A stretch of 64,000 nucleotides of DNA from Citrobacter europaeus (lineage in GTDB: Bacteria > Pseudomonadota > Gammaproteobacteria > Enterobacterales > Enterobacteriaceae): assembly GCA_020099315.1 (NCBI GenBank), contig CP083650.1:3534001-3598000 (forward strand), read 5' to 3'. The notes beneath the pieces were generated by a model. It was not told the origin of the DNA and made no database searches. It saw nothing but the letters and a program-made list of their open reading frames with translations. Below, in pieces: positions 53,077 to 61,561 of this stretch; position 1 is the first letter of the stretch; every line of letters begins with the position of its first letter. A program made the translations under genes and the position numbers.

Positions 53077-53705
53077 TGCAGCGTTACCGTCTGTGCAAAC
53101 TGTTTACCCAACTCCATATCCTCCGGCGGTGCATCTTCTTTATCCAGCGACTGCGCAAAGCTCAGCGTTTGTTCATTCGGCGTCGGCGTATGTACTGAAA
53201 TACGGCATTTCTGGCTTATGACCTGTCCCAGCCTGGCGTCGCTGTCTTTGTCATAACTCATATCAACGTAGTAGGTCGGGTCGAAGGTTGAAATGGTATA
53301 TTTTTGTCCACTCAGCGGCTGAGCTTCAGCCAACGGCAGAACGAACGTCAGCACCGCCTGGTGTTCCTCACGCTCCATACCATATTCCGTCGGCCTGTTT
53401 TTAAACTTTACCTTTTGCCCGTCGTGCCACACTTCGGTGAAATAGTGCTGACCGAGAACGTTGGCCATCACTTCCGCCGCCAGTTTTTTCCAGATCTCAT
53501 CACCAGGTTTGGCATTCCCCGCATCATAAAGCAGATCCGCCGAGGTAATTTCATCCATCGTCCAGCGCATTTTAAGCGCGACGAACCGATCATTCGCGCT
53601 CACTATTTCGGTTTTCAGATGGATAAAGCTGTGGGGATGCGCGCCTGCGCCAAAGGACAGGAGAGCGAGAAACAACGTGACAATGATACGTTTAACGCCT
53701 TGCAT
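53067..53705 (-). CDS. DUF1007 periplasmic protein, partner of NicO transporter
   Basis: 212 residues from the ATG at 53705 (MQGVKRIIVTLFLALLS), chosen because GGAG precedes it and it opens a signal peptide cleaved near FGAGA-HPHSF. An upstream open extension of 50 residues would bury the signal peptide. The mature protein begins with HPHSFIH, a His cluster characteristic of DUF1007 and a possible metal ligand, and is otherwise beta-rich with a membrane-free periplasmic character. It overlaps the transporter gene by 10 bp. The role is probably metal binding or delivery; the metal is unknown. Confidence 0.8.
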   Translation of the reverse strand: MQGVKRIIVTLFLALLSFGAGAHPHSFIHLKTEIVSANDRFVALKMRWTMDEITSADLLYDAGNAKPGDEIWKKLAAEVMANVLGQHYFTEVWHDGQKVKFKNRPTEYGMEREEHQAVLTFVLPLAEAQPLSGQKYTISTFDPTYYVDMSYDKDSDARLGQVISQKCRISVHTPTPNEQTLSFAQSLDKEDAPPEDMELGKQFAQTVTLQCQ

Positions 53706-54125
53706 GAGTTCTCCACGGAAAAAATCGACACCGCCACAAATAATGAAGCTGGGTTTGGCGAAAGAGTGTTGAGGATACCATTGAACGAAAAAATGTTGAG
53801 TCCCCTTTTCCGGTATCGATTCAGTTCTCAATTTCGATAATTTCTTCTTCGACAAATCCCGTCCAACTACCTTATCTGGGCCACTACTTAAGTTAAATGA
53901 TAATTAAATGTTAACTTATGGTTTCATTTTAATATTTCATTAACACCTAATTTGAATGTTTGGATGTAAAACCATGCAAAATTAACCAAAATTTAACCAT
54001 TTTATTTCCAAAAATTAACAATAATGGGCATAGATCACATTCAGGAAACTCATGATTCATTCCCTCTTCCATTCGTTGTTAACTTCACGGCGTGACATGT
54101 CCTGCCCCCTACGAAAGGTACAACT
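53706..54125. promoter_or_regulatory. Divergent control region of the DUF1007 and sugar operons
   Basis: 420 bp with no plausible gene. The part from about 53880 to 54020 is very AT-rich. It contains an inverted repeat TAAGTTAA (53889-53896)/TTAACTTA (53911-53918), a CRP half-site-like ATAGATCACATTC near 54030-54042 (the left half matches poorly) and a short palindrome TCACG-G-CGTGA (54085-54095). These are candidate operators for the sugar operon, which has no regulator of its own nearby. Confidence 0.45.
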
Positions 54126-55109
54126 ATGAAATTCAAACTCGCATTACTCAGTGCAACCCTGGTTTCTGCATGCATGTTGTCCGGCACGTCCTTTGCGGCG
54201 GAAAAATATGAAATTGCTGTGGTTGCCAAGGTCACCGGGATTCCGTGGTTTAACCGGATGGAAACCGGCGTTAATGAAGCAGCAAAAAAACTGGATGTGA
54301 ATGCTTATCAGACCGGGCCTTCCACGCCGGATCCAGCGCAACAGGTGAAAGTCATTGAGGATCTGATCGCCAAAAACGTCAATGCGATCATCGTGGTACC
54401 GAATGATGCCAAGGTTCTTGAGCCGGTACTAAAAAAAGCACGCGATAAAGGCATCGTGGTTCTGACGCACGAATCCCCGGATGAGCAAATTGGCCAGTGG
54501 GATATCGAAACCATCGACAGTGAAAAATACGCCCAGGCCAACGTCGATGAGTTAGCGAAAAACATGGGTGGTAAGGGCGGGTACGCTATCTATGTCGGTT
54601 CGCTGACGGTGCCGCTGCATAACGCGTGGGCGGATTATGCAATTAAGTACCAGAAAGAAAAATATCCGGAAATGTTCGAGGTCACTTCACGTCTGCCGGT
54701 CGCGGAAAGCATCGATAAATCCTACGCCACGACGCTGGACCTGATGAAAACCTATCCGCAGATGAAAGGCATTATCGGCTTCGGCTCGCTGGGTCCAATC
54801 GGCGCGGGTCAGGCTGTGCAGAAAAAACGCGCCAAAGATAAAATCGCCGTCGTCGGGATCGCTATGCCAGCACAGGCTGCGCCTTACCTGATGCGTGGTG
54901 ATATCAAAAAAGCGCTGCTGTGGGATCCAAAAGATGCGGGCTACGCGCTGGTAACGGTTGCCGATCAGCTGTTACAGGGTAAAGCAGTGAACGCCGATCT
55001 GAGTATTGATGGTTTAGGGAAAGCCGATATCGACACGGAGAAGAAAGTGATCCGCTTTAACAAGATCCTCGAAGTCACCAAAGACAACGCACAATCACTT
55101 GGTTTCTAA
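54126..55109 (+). CDS. Sugar ABC transporter periplasmic binding protein
   Basis: A 327-residue solute-binding protein of the ribose/autoinducer-2 (Peripl_BP_4) type. The signal peptide is about residues 1-24, ending SGTSFAA-EKYEIA. The two-lobe fold is recognisable from EIAVVAKVTGIPWFNRMETG, IVVPNDAKVLEPVLKKARDK and MKGIIGFGSLGPIGAGQAVQ. It resembles LsrB and RhaS-type proteins, which fits import of a small sugar, but the ligand cannot be named. The start at 54126 has GAAAGG upstream. It is first of six genes in one direction; a stem-loop follows it, usual where the binding protein must be made in excess. Confidence 0.88.
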   Translation: MKFKLALLSATLVSACMLSGTSFAAEKYEIAVVAKVTGIPWFNRMETGVNEAAKKLDVNAYQTGPSTPDPAQQVKVIEDLIAKNVNAIIVVPNDAKVLEPVLKKARDKGIVVLTHESPDEQIGQWDIETIDSEKYAQANVDELAKNMGGKGGYAIYVGSLTVPLHNAWADYAIKYQKEKYPEMFEVTSRLPVAESIDKSYATTLDLMKTYPQMKGIIGFGSLGPIGAGQAVQKKRAKDKIAVVGIAMPAQAAPYLMRGDIKKALLWDPKDAGYALVTVADQLLQGKAVNADLSIDGLGKADIDTEKKVIRFNKILEVTKDNAQSLGF

Positions 55110-55137
55110 GGCTTTAGCCGACACCAGGGAACCTTAA

Positions 55138-55157
55138 CGCCGGCCGTCTGGTCGGCG
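55138..55157 (+). other. Stem-loop after the binding-protein gene
   Basis: CGCCGGCC (55138-55145) pairs with GGTCGGCG (55150-55157), one G-U pair, GTCT loop, no T-run. Likely a 3' stabiliser that raises binding-protein mRNA above the rest of the operon. Confidence 0.5.
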
Positions 55158-55178
55158 CTATCAACCAAATTAACACTC

Positions 55179-55196
55179 AGCGTCCACCTGGACGCT
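55179..55196 (+). promoter_or_regulatory. Hairpin next to the ATPase gene ribosome site
   Basis: AGCGTCCA (55179-55186), CC, TGGACGCT (55189-55196), perfect 8-bp arms, ending three bases before AGGGG, the ribosome site of the next gene. It could limit ribosome access. Confidence 0.45.
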
Positions 55197-55212
55197 CGCA
55201 GGGGTATTGTCC

Positions 55213-56721
55213 ATGACAGACACCACCGCATTTATCACTCTTGAGAATATCAGCAAACAATTCCCGGGCGTGCTGGCGCTGGATAACGTGAATCTGACGC
55301 TGAGAAAAGGCGAAGTTCACTGTCTGGCGGGTCAAAACGGCTGTGGTAAAAGCACCATTATTAAAGTGATCTCCGGGGTTTATCATCCGGAAAAAGGCGC
55401 GCAGATTTTACTCGACGGCAAATTGTTCCATCACCTGACGCCGCAGCTCTCCTCCCATTATGGAATTCAGGTTATTTATCAGGACCTGTCGTTGTTTCCC
55501 AACTTTAGCGTCGCGGAAAATATCGCCGTCAACCGCTATCTGCCCGGGGGCGATATCTGGGTACGTCGTGGCGCCATGAAACAGCAGGCACTGGCAGCCA
55601 TGAAGCGTATCGGGGTGAACATTGATCCCGATAAAAAAGTTGAAAAACTCTCGATTGCTGACCGCCAGCTGGTCGCCATTTGCCGGGCGATTGCCGCCGA
55701 TGCGCGTCTGGTGATTATGGACGAGCCCACCGCCTCGCTAACCCGTCAGGAGGTTAATGGCCTGCTGCGGGTTGTTAACGAACTGAAAGCTGCCGGAATT
55801 TGCGTCGTGTTTGTCAGCCATCGTCTGGATGAGGTGATGGAAGTGGCAGACCGCATCAGCGTGATGCGCGACGGCAAACTGGTAGGCACTTACCCTGCCA
55901 GCGATCTCGACAGCCACGAGCTGGCCTTCCTGATGACCGGACAACGCTTTCACTACAGTCCACTGCCACAAAGGCCCACAATTGAGCAAGAACCTCTGCT
56001 GGAGCTGCGCAATCTGAGCCGCAGAGGCAAATACCAAAACATTAATCTGTCGCTGCACGGCGGCGAGATTGTCTCCATTGTTGGTTTGCTGGGAGCCGGG
56101 CGCACCGAGCTTTGTCTGAGCCTGTTTGGCATGACCCACCCGGAAAGCGGCGAGATTCGTATTAACGGCCAGCCGGTTACTCTGCGCAATAACCATGACG
56201 CCATCAAACACGGGATCGGCTATGTCTCCGAAGATCGTCTGACACAGGGGCTGATCATGGAGCAGTCGATCTATGACAACACCATCGTCACGGTGTTTGA
56301 TCAACTGCATACCGGCAGCGGACTGCTCGATCATCGTAAAGCGCAAAAGCTGGTCGCCGACTTGATCCGCGAACTGAATATCAAAGTGTCCGATCCGCAC
56401 CTGCCGGTCAAAACCCTTTCCGGCGGTAATGCCCAGCGTATCGCCATTGCCAAATGGGTGGCGACCAATCCCCGCATCCTGATCCTCGACTCCCCTACCG
56501 TAGGCGTGGATATCGCCAACAAAGAGGGAATTTACCAGATAGCCCGCGATCTGGCGGAACAAGGTATGGCGGTGCTGATGATTTGCGATGAAATCCCGGA
56601 AGCGTATTACAACAGCCACCGCGTGCTGGTGATGCGTCGCGGCAGGCTGGTGGCGGAATTTAATCCTCATCAATGCCGTGAAGAGGAGATTGCTGAAGTG
56701 GTCGAGGTAATCAATGAATAA
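55213..56721 (+). CDS. Sugar ABC transporter ATPase (tandem domains)
   Basis: A 502-residue protein with two ABC domains, the RbsA/XylG/LsrA type. The first domain has Walker A GQNGCGKST and Walker B LVIMDEPTAS. Its ABC signature position reads EKLSIADRQL, lacking the usual LSGGQ. The second has a degenerate Walker A (GLLGAGRTEL) and an intact signature TLSGGNAQRIAIAKW with ILDSPTVGVD. This asymmetry is normal for the family. I chose the ATG at 55213 with AGGGG at a good distance rather than the TTG two codons earlier. The 3' end overlaps the first permease by 8 bp. Confidence 0.92.
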   Translation: MTDTTAFITLENISKQFPGVLALDNVNLTLRKGEVHCLAGQNGCGKSTIIKVISGVYHPEKGAQILLDGKLFHHLTPQLSSHYGIQVIYQDLSLFPNFSVAENIAVNRYLPGGDIWVRRGAMKQQALAAMKRIGVNIDPDKKVEKLSIADRQLVAICRAIAADARLVIMDEPTASLTRQEVNGLLRVVNELKAAGICVVFVSHRLDEVMEVADRISVMRDGKLVGTYPASDLDSHELAFLMTGQRFHYSPLPQRPTIEQEPLLELRNLSRRGKYQNINLSLHGGEIVSIVGLLGAGRTELCLSLFGMTHPESGEIRINGQPVTLRNNHDAIKHGIGYVSEDRLTQGLIMEQSIYDNTIVTVFDQLHTGSGLLDHRKAQKLVADLIRELNIKVSDPHLPVKTLSGGNAQRIAIAKWVATNPRILILDSPTVGVDIANKEGIYQIARDLAEQGMAVLMICDEIPEAYYNSHRVLVMRRGRLVAEFNPHQCREEEIAEVVEVINE

Positions 56722-57703
56722 GATGCATCTCTCCCGATTAATCGGGCAACACGAATTCTGGCTGGGCCTGCTGGTCGTAGCCCTGGCCGTTGGGCTGAGT
56801 ATCAGCACCGATGAGTTCTTGTCCTTGGGGAATCTGACGGATGTGGCCACCAGCTACGCGATTCTCGGCATCCTTGCCTGTGGGCTGTTTGTGGTGTTGA
56901 TTTCCGGCGGGATCGACATCTCATTTCCGGCGATGACCGCGATAGCCCAATATGCAATGGCCAGTTGGGTTATCGGCCACGGCGGCAACTTCGCGCTGGC
57001 GTTAATTATCGCCATTGCGGTAGGTCTGCTGCTTGGACTGATTAACGGCTTCCTGGTCTACTGGCTGCGCGTTCCGGCAATCATCATTACCATCGCCACG
57101 CTGAACGTCTACTACGGTCTGCTGGTTTACGCCACTAAAGGTACCTGGCTGTACGGCTTCCCTGACTGGTTTATGAACGGCATTAACTGGTTCTCGTTCA
57201 CCGCGGCGGATGGCTACGACTACGGTCTAACCCTGCCCCTGCTGTGCCTGGCTGCGGTGATCATCTTTACTGCCGTGCTAATGAACTATACCCGACTTGG
57301 CCGTCAGGTTTACGCCATGGGCGGCAACCGCGACGCGGCCTCGCGCCTGGGGCTGAATCTGCTGAAGTTGCATTTCTACGTCTATGGCTACATGGGCATT
57401 CTGGCAGGCGTTGCCGCCGTGGTTCAGGCGCAAATTACCCAGTCAGTTGCACCCAATTCGCTGCTCGGCTTTGAGCTGACGGTTCTGGCGGCGGTAGTGC
57501 TCGGTGGAACCAGCATGAGCGGCGGACGCGGTACGTTGACCGGAACCCTGCTCGGCGTGGTTCTGCTGGCCTTCTTACAAAATGGGCTGACGCTGCTCAG
57601 CGTCTCTTCTTACTGGCACACCGTGTTTAGTGGCGCCATTATCCTGGTCAGCATTAGCGCCACGGCCTGGAACGAAAAACGCAAACTGGCAAGGGAGCTT
57701 TGA
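56714..57703 (+). CDS. Sugar ABC transporter permease 1
   Basis: Inner-membrane permease of 329 residues with about 9-10 helices, the BPD_transp_2 (RbsC-like) family. The characteristic EAA-like loop reads MGGNRDAASRLGLN, and VLGGTSMSGGRGTLTGTLLG is typical of this family's C-terminal half. It overlaps the ATPase gene by 8 bp (ATG inside its end) and is followed one base later by the second permease. Confidence 0.92.
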   Translation: MNKMHLSRLIGQHEFWLGLLVVALAVGLSISTDEFLSLGNLTDVATSYAILGILACGLFVVLISGGIDISFPAMTAIAQYAMASWVIGHGGNFALALIIAIAVGLLLGLINGFLVYWLRVPAIIITIATLNVYYGLLVYATKGTWLYGFPDWFMNGINWFSFTAADGYDYGLTLPLLCLAAVIIFTAVLMNYTRLGRQVYAMGGNRDAASRLGLNLLKLHFYVYGYMGILAGVAAVVQAQITQSVAPNSLLGFELTVLAAVVLGGTSMSGGRGTLTGTLLGVVLLAFLQNGLTLLSVSSYWHTVFSGAIILVSISATAWNEKRKLAREL

Positions 57704-57704
57704 G

Positions 57705-58658
57705 ATGAAAACAATCGCCAGATTTTTACCCGGTGATGCCATCATTCGTCTGCAATGCGTCATTATAGTGGTCGTCGCTTTAGTCTTCTCGGCCCTGCTC
57801 GGCAGCCGTTTTTTCAGCGTCGCTAACTTCCAGTCGATCGGCTCGCAACTGCCAATCCTCGGCATGCTGGCCCTCGGGATGGGCATGACTATGCTGACCG
57901 GTGGCATTAACCTGTCGATTATTGCCGGGGCAAATGCCTGCTCGCTGGTGATGGCGGCGATAATTGTCACCCATCCGGATAACCCGCTGTTTCTGGTGCT
58001 GGCGCTACTGGCAGGCGCAGCCGTGGCGGTGGCTATCGGCACGCTCAACGGCGCTTTAATTGCCTGGGTCGGCGTCTCGCCTATTCTCGCCACGCTCGGC
58101 ACGATGACGCTTATCTCCGGGCTGAATATTCTGCTTTCCAACGGGACGGTGATTTCCGGCTTCCCGACCGCCATTCAATACCTTGGTAACGCCACAATTG
58201 CCGGTATTCCGGTGGCGCTACTGCTCTTTTTCCTGGTGGCAATCCTGCTGTGGGTACTGCTGGAGCACACCACGCTTGGACGCAGCCTGTATCTCGTCGG
58301 TTCCAATGAACAGGCAACCCGCTACAGCGGCGTGAATACCGTACGGGTGCAAATTTCCGTGTACGTGATTTCCGCCCTGCTCGGCTGGGTCGCCGCCATT
58401 CTGATGATGGCAAAATTCAACTCGGCAAAAGCCGGATACGGGGAATCCTACCTGCTGGTCACCATCCTCGCTTCCGTGCTCGGCGGAATCAATCCGGATG
58501 GCGGCTTCGGGCGCATTGTCGGCCTGGTGCTGGCGCTGATTGTGCTGCAAATGCTGGAAAGCGGCCTTAACTTGCTGGGGGTCAGCAGCTATCTGACGAT
58601 GGCGCTGTGGGGCGCGGTGCTGATCCTCTTTATCGCATTACAGAATCGTAAAGCCTGA
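57705..58658 (+). CDS. Sugar ABC transporter permease 2
   Basis: A 317-residue permease of the same RbsC-like family, giving a heterodimeric channel. The ATG at 57705 sits in GGGAGCTTTGAGATG, right after the stop of permease 1. Family features are ALGMGMTMLTGGINLSI, VGSNEQATRYSGVN (the ATPase-contact loop) and SVLGGINPDGGFGRIVG. Two different permeases rather than a homodimer recall the Lsr and rhamnose systems. Confidence 0.92.
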   Translation: MKTIARFLPGDAIIRLQCVIIVVVALVFSALLGSRFFSVANFQSIGSQLPILGMLALGMGMTMLTGGINLSIIAGANACSLVMAAIIVTHPDNPLFLVLALLAGAAVAVAIGTLNGALIAWVGVSPILATLGTMTLISGLNILLSNGTVISGFPTAIQYLGNATIAGIPVALLLFFLVAILLWVLLEHTTLGRSLYLVGSNEQATRYSGVNTVRVQISVYVISALLGWVAAILMMAKFNSAKAGYGESYLLVTILASVLGGINPDGGFGRIVGLVLALIVLQMLESGLNLLGVSSYLTMALWGAVLILFIALQNRKA

Positions 58659-58675
58659 TTTCAGGAGAAAAAATT

Positions 58676-60313
58676 ATGGCAAGTTACTTTATTGGTGTGG
58701 ATGTCGGAACCGGAAGCGCCCGTGCTGGCGTGTTTGATCTCAACGGCAGAATGGTCGGTCAGGCCAGTCGGGCCATCGAGATTTACCGTCCGCAGGCCGA
58801 TTTTGTTGAGCAGTCTTCCGATAACATCTGGCAGGCGGTGTGTAACGCGGTTCGCGATGCGATTAACCAGTCAGATATCAACCCAATCCAGGTGAAAGGT
58901 CTGGGCTTTGACGCGACCTGTTCACTGGTGGTGCTGGATAAAGAAGGCAAGCCGCTGACCATCAGTCCGTCCGGGCGCAGCGAACAGAACATCATAGTGT
59001 GGATGGATCACCGCGCCATTACCCAGGCCGAACGCATCAACGCCATGCATCATCGGGTGCTGGACTACGTTGGCGGTATTATCTCCCCAGAAATGCAAAC
59101 GCCCAAGCTGCTGTGGCTGAAGCAGCATATGCCCAATACCTGGGCTAATGCGGGCTACTATTTTGACCTGCCCGATTTCCTGACCTGGCGCGCAACGGGC
59201 GATGACACGCGTTCACTGTGCTCGACGGTGTGTAAATGGACCTATATGGGCCATGAAGACAAATGGGATGCCAGCTATTTCCGCCAGATTGGTCTGGAAG
59301 ATCTGCTGGAGCACGATGCGGCCAAAATTGGTCGCTACGTGAAAACCATGGGCGAACCGCTCGGTCACGGGCTGTCAGCACGCGCCGCCAGCGAAATGGG
59401 GCTGATTCCGGGGACCGCAGTCAGCGTTTCGATCATCGATGCCCACGCCGGTACGCTCGGCACGCTCGGGGCAAGCGGCGTTTCCGGCGAGGTGGCGGAT
59501 TTTGACCGTCGTGTCGCGCTGATTGGCGGCACTTCCACCGGACACATGGCGATTTCCAAAGAGCCGCGTTTTATCGGCGGCGTCTGGGGTCCTTACTACT
59601 CAGCGGTGCTGCCGGAATACTGGCTCAACGAAGGCGGGCAGTCGGCTACCGGGGCGTTAATCGACCACGTTATACAGTCGCATCCTTGCTACGAAACTTT
59701 GCTGGCGCAAGCTAAGTCTCAGGGACAGACCATTTATGAAGTACTGAATGTGCTGCTGCGTAAAATGGCCGGTGAGCCGGAAGATATCGCATTTTTAACC
59801 CGCGACATGCACATCCTGCCCTATTTCCACGGCAACCGTTCACCGCGCGCCAACCCAACGCTCACGGGAGCAATCATCGGACTGAAGCTGTCGCGTACGC
59901 CGGAGGATATGGCCCTACAGTATCTTGCGACCATCCAGGCTATTGCGCTCGGAACCCGTCATATCATTGAAACGATGAATCAAAGCGGCTACACCATCGA
60001 TACGATTATGGCCAGCGGCGGCGGGACGAAAAACCCGATCTTCGTTCAGGAACATGCCAACGCCACTGGCTGCGCGATGCTGCTGCCTGAAGAGAGCGAA
60101 GCCATGCTGCTGGGTGGAGCCATGATGGGAACTATCGCCGCGGGCGTATTCGATACCTTCCCGGAAGCGATGTCAGCGATGAGCCGGATTGGTAAAACGG
60201 TTACCCCGCAGACTAATCGCATTAAGCAGTACTACGATCGCAAATATCGGGTATTCCACGAGATGTATCAGGATCATATGAAATACCGCCAGTTGATGCA
60301 GGAGGACGCATGA
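58676..60313 (+). CDS. FGGY-family carbohydrate kinase (ribulokinase-like)
   Basis: A cytoplasmic sugar kinase of 545 residues. The N-terminal phosphate loop is GVDVGTGSARAGVFD. GFDATCSLVVLDKEG, VWMDHRA and IIDAHAGTLGTLGASG belong to the FGGY active site, and ASGGGTKNPIFVQEHANATG is the adenosine-binding segment. The best family match is the pentulose kinase subgroup (D-ribulokinase/YDR109C-like), larger than xylulose and glycerol kinases. The ATG at 58676 follows CAGGAG; its TGA overlaps the SIS gene ATG (ATGA). The substrate is inferred to be a pentulose or similar ketose imported by the preceding ABC system. Confidence 0.88.
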   Translation: MASYFIGVDVGTGSARAGVFDLNGRMVGQASRAIEIYRPQADFVEQSSDNIWQAVCNAVRDAINQSDINPIQVKGLGFDATCSLVVLDKEGKPLTISPSGRSEQNIIVWMDHRAITQAERINAMHHRVLDYVGGIISPEMQTPKLLWLKQHMPNTWANAGYYFDLPDFLTWRATGDDTRSLCSTVCKWTYMGHEDKWDASYFRQIGLEDLLEHDAAKIGRYVKTMGEPLGHGLSARAASEMGLIPGTAVSVSIIDAHAGTLGTLGASGVSGEVADFDRRVALIGGTSTGHMAISKEPRFIGGVWGPYYSAVLPEYWLNEGGQSATGALIDHVIQSHPCYETLLAQAKSQGQTIYEVLNVLLRKMAGEPEDIAFLTRDMHILPYFHGNRSPRANPTLTGAIIGLKLSRTPEDMALQYLATIQAIALGTRHIIETMNQSGYTIDTIMASGGGTKNPIFVQEHANATGCAMLLPEESEAMLLGGAMMGTIAAGVFDTFPEAMSAMSRIGKTVTPQTNRIKQYYDRKYRVFHEMYQDHMKYRQLMQEDA

Positions 60314-60912
60314 GTAACTCCTGGTCCCAGGCCACCGGCGTATTTCAGCTCTATAGCGATGCCCTGGCGGGTCTGGGGCAGCATCTGGCTGAACCAGTCT
60401 GGCAGTCGCTGATGGCGGAGTTGCGCGGTTGCCGGGGCAAAATCGTCGTCACTGGCGTCGGTACCTCCGGCATTGCGGCACGTAAAGTCGCGCATATGCT
60501 TGCGTGCGTGGAACGTCCCGCGATTTACCTCAACGCGACGGACGCGGCGCATGGCGATCTCGGTTTTTTACGCGCCGACGACCTGGTCATTATGCTGTCG
60601 CGCGGGGGGAATTCAGACGAACTCACCCGGCTGCTGCCCGGGCTGGCAGCGAGAAATGTGCCAATCCTGAGCGTGACTGAAAACGCCGATTCAGCCATTG
60701 CCAACGCGTCGAGGCTGGTGATTTCCACCGGCGTCCAGCGTGAGGCCGACCCGCTGAACATGTTAGCCACCACCTCAATTTTACTGGTGCTGGCTATCTT
60801 TGACGCCGCCTGCGCCTGCCTGATGAGCGAAAGCGGTTACTCAAAAGAGACATTACTGGCCGTGCATCCCGGCGGCGATGTGGGATTAACGTTGAGCCGT
60901 GAGCAAGCGTGA
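60310..60912 (+). CDS. Stand-alone SIS-domain sugar-phosphate isomerase
   Basis: A 200-residue protein consisting only of a SIS domain. It resembles the isomerase part of KdsD/GutQ (arabinose-5-phosphate isomerase): VVTGVGTSGIAARKVAHML, NATDAAHGDLGFLRADD, MLSRGGNSDEL and LLAVHPGGDVG, where the histidine aligns with the catalytic one. The usual C-terminal CBS pair is absent. It overlaps the kinase by 4 bp (ATGA). Likely job: interconvert the kinase product with an aldose phosphate, for example ribulose-5-phosphate and arabinose-5-phosphate. Substrate uncertain; other SIS isomerases are possible. Confidence 0.82.
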   Translation: MSNSWSQATGVFQLYSDALAGLGQHLAEPVWQSLMAELRGCRGKIVVTGVGTSGIAARKVAHMLACVERPAIYLNATDAAHGDLGFLRADDLVIMLSRGGNSDELTRLLPGLAARNVPILSVTENADSAIANASRLVISTGVQREADPLNMLATTSILLVLAIFDAACACLMSESGYSKETLLAVHPGGDVGLTLSREQA

Positions 60913-61561
60913 TGGAGAACATGTAATTCCGGCTCAGGGTTCCGTTCACCTCAGCGCTCTGACTTTCAGCTATATCCTTTTTGCTGTTCAAACATGTTCA
61001 AATAAAAATACAGATGGTCAGGCGTGGCTGGTCCGGCTGAAAATTGCCGACGTGTTTCCGTAAGGCCGGGAGAGCCAGCATGGATGCTGGCTCAGGGCGC
61101 GCTTTACAGGGACGTTACATCGCGCCCGGCCCGGTAGCCTGGAGGACTATGCGGAGGGCACCGCGGAGCGGCAATTTTCCCGCCGGGAGCCGGGATTGTT
61201 AAGGGTGCGCGATAGCACCCTTAACACGTTCACTGGCGTTCAGTGTACAGAAAAGCGATGAACATGAGGTGAACGGAACCTTTCTCTAAAAAAGCATATT
61301 CATTATGCTCCGCCAACCTATGTTGATGCTGAAGCGTTAACATAACGTCATTGCGCAAAATGCCGGTTTTTTTATATCTAAACAAAAGATAAAACAGTGA
61401 AAAAGCGGATTAACGCGCTGCGTTCCACTACCGCTATCTGTTCCGCACGTTAAAAATTCTGTGACGCTCCCCAGCATTCCTGGTGGAAAGCATTCCATTC
61501 TCAAAATCTATGAGCAAACTTTAGCTATTCTTATCAAACATACTCACGGGAGGCCCTACAG
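60913..61561. other. 649-bp gene-free interval before csiE
   Basis: It contains the inverted-repeat element (60938-61280) and then an AT-rich stretch (61281-61560) that should carry the csiE promoter. Within the latter AGCATA-TTCAT-TATGCT (61289-61305) is a short inverted repeat. No convincing coding frame; fragments of open frame inside the element are GC-rich and lack a ribosome site. Confidence 0.5.
60938..61280. mobile_element. 343-bp MITE-like element with 16-bp terminal inverted repeats
   Basis: The ends are GGTTCCGTTCACCTCA (60938-60953) and its exact complement TGAGGTGAACGGAACC (61265-61280). Inside lie three strong hairpins: GAGCCAGCAT-GG-ATGCTGGCTC (61072-61093), GGGCGCG.../CGCGCCC (61095-61126) and GTTAAGGGTGC-GCGATA-GCACCCTTAAC (61198-61225). 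It is GC-rich amid AT-rich flanks and encodes no transposase. No clear target duplication was seen. It resembles a non-autonomous transposable or structured dispersed repeat; I recall similar internal sequence recurring in related genomes but cannot verify it. Confidence 0.6.

Noticed and set aside
61072..61225. Short GC-rich open frames inside the inverted-repeat element
   Set aside because: They cross strong hairpins and I see no ribosome site; they look like translated repeat DNA rather than a gene.
61430..61480. CRP-like motif (TGTGACGCTCCCCAGCATT) upstream of csiE
   Set aside because: Only the left half matches the consensus; the right half lacks TCACA, so I do not call a site although CRP control is plausible for csiE.
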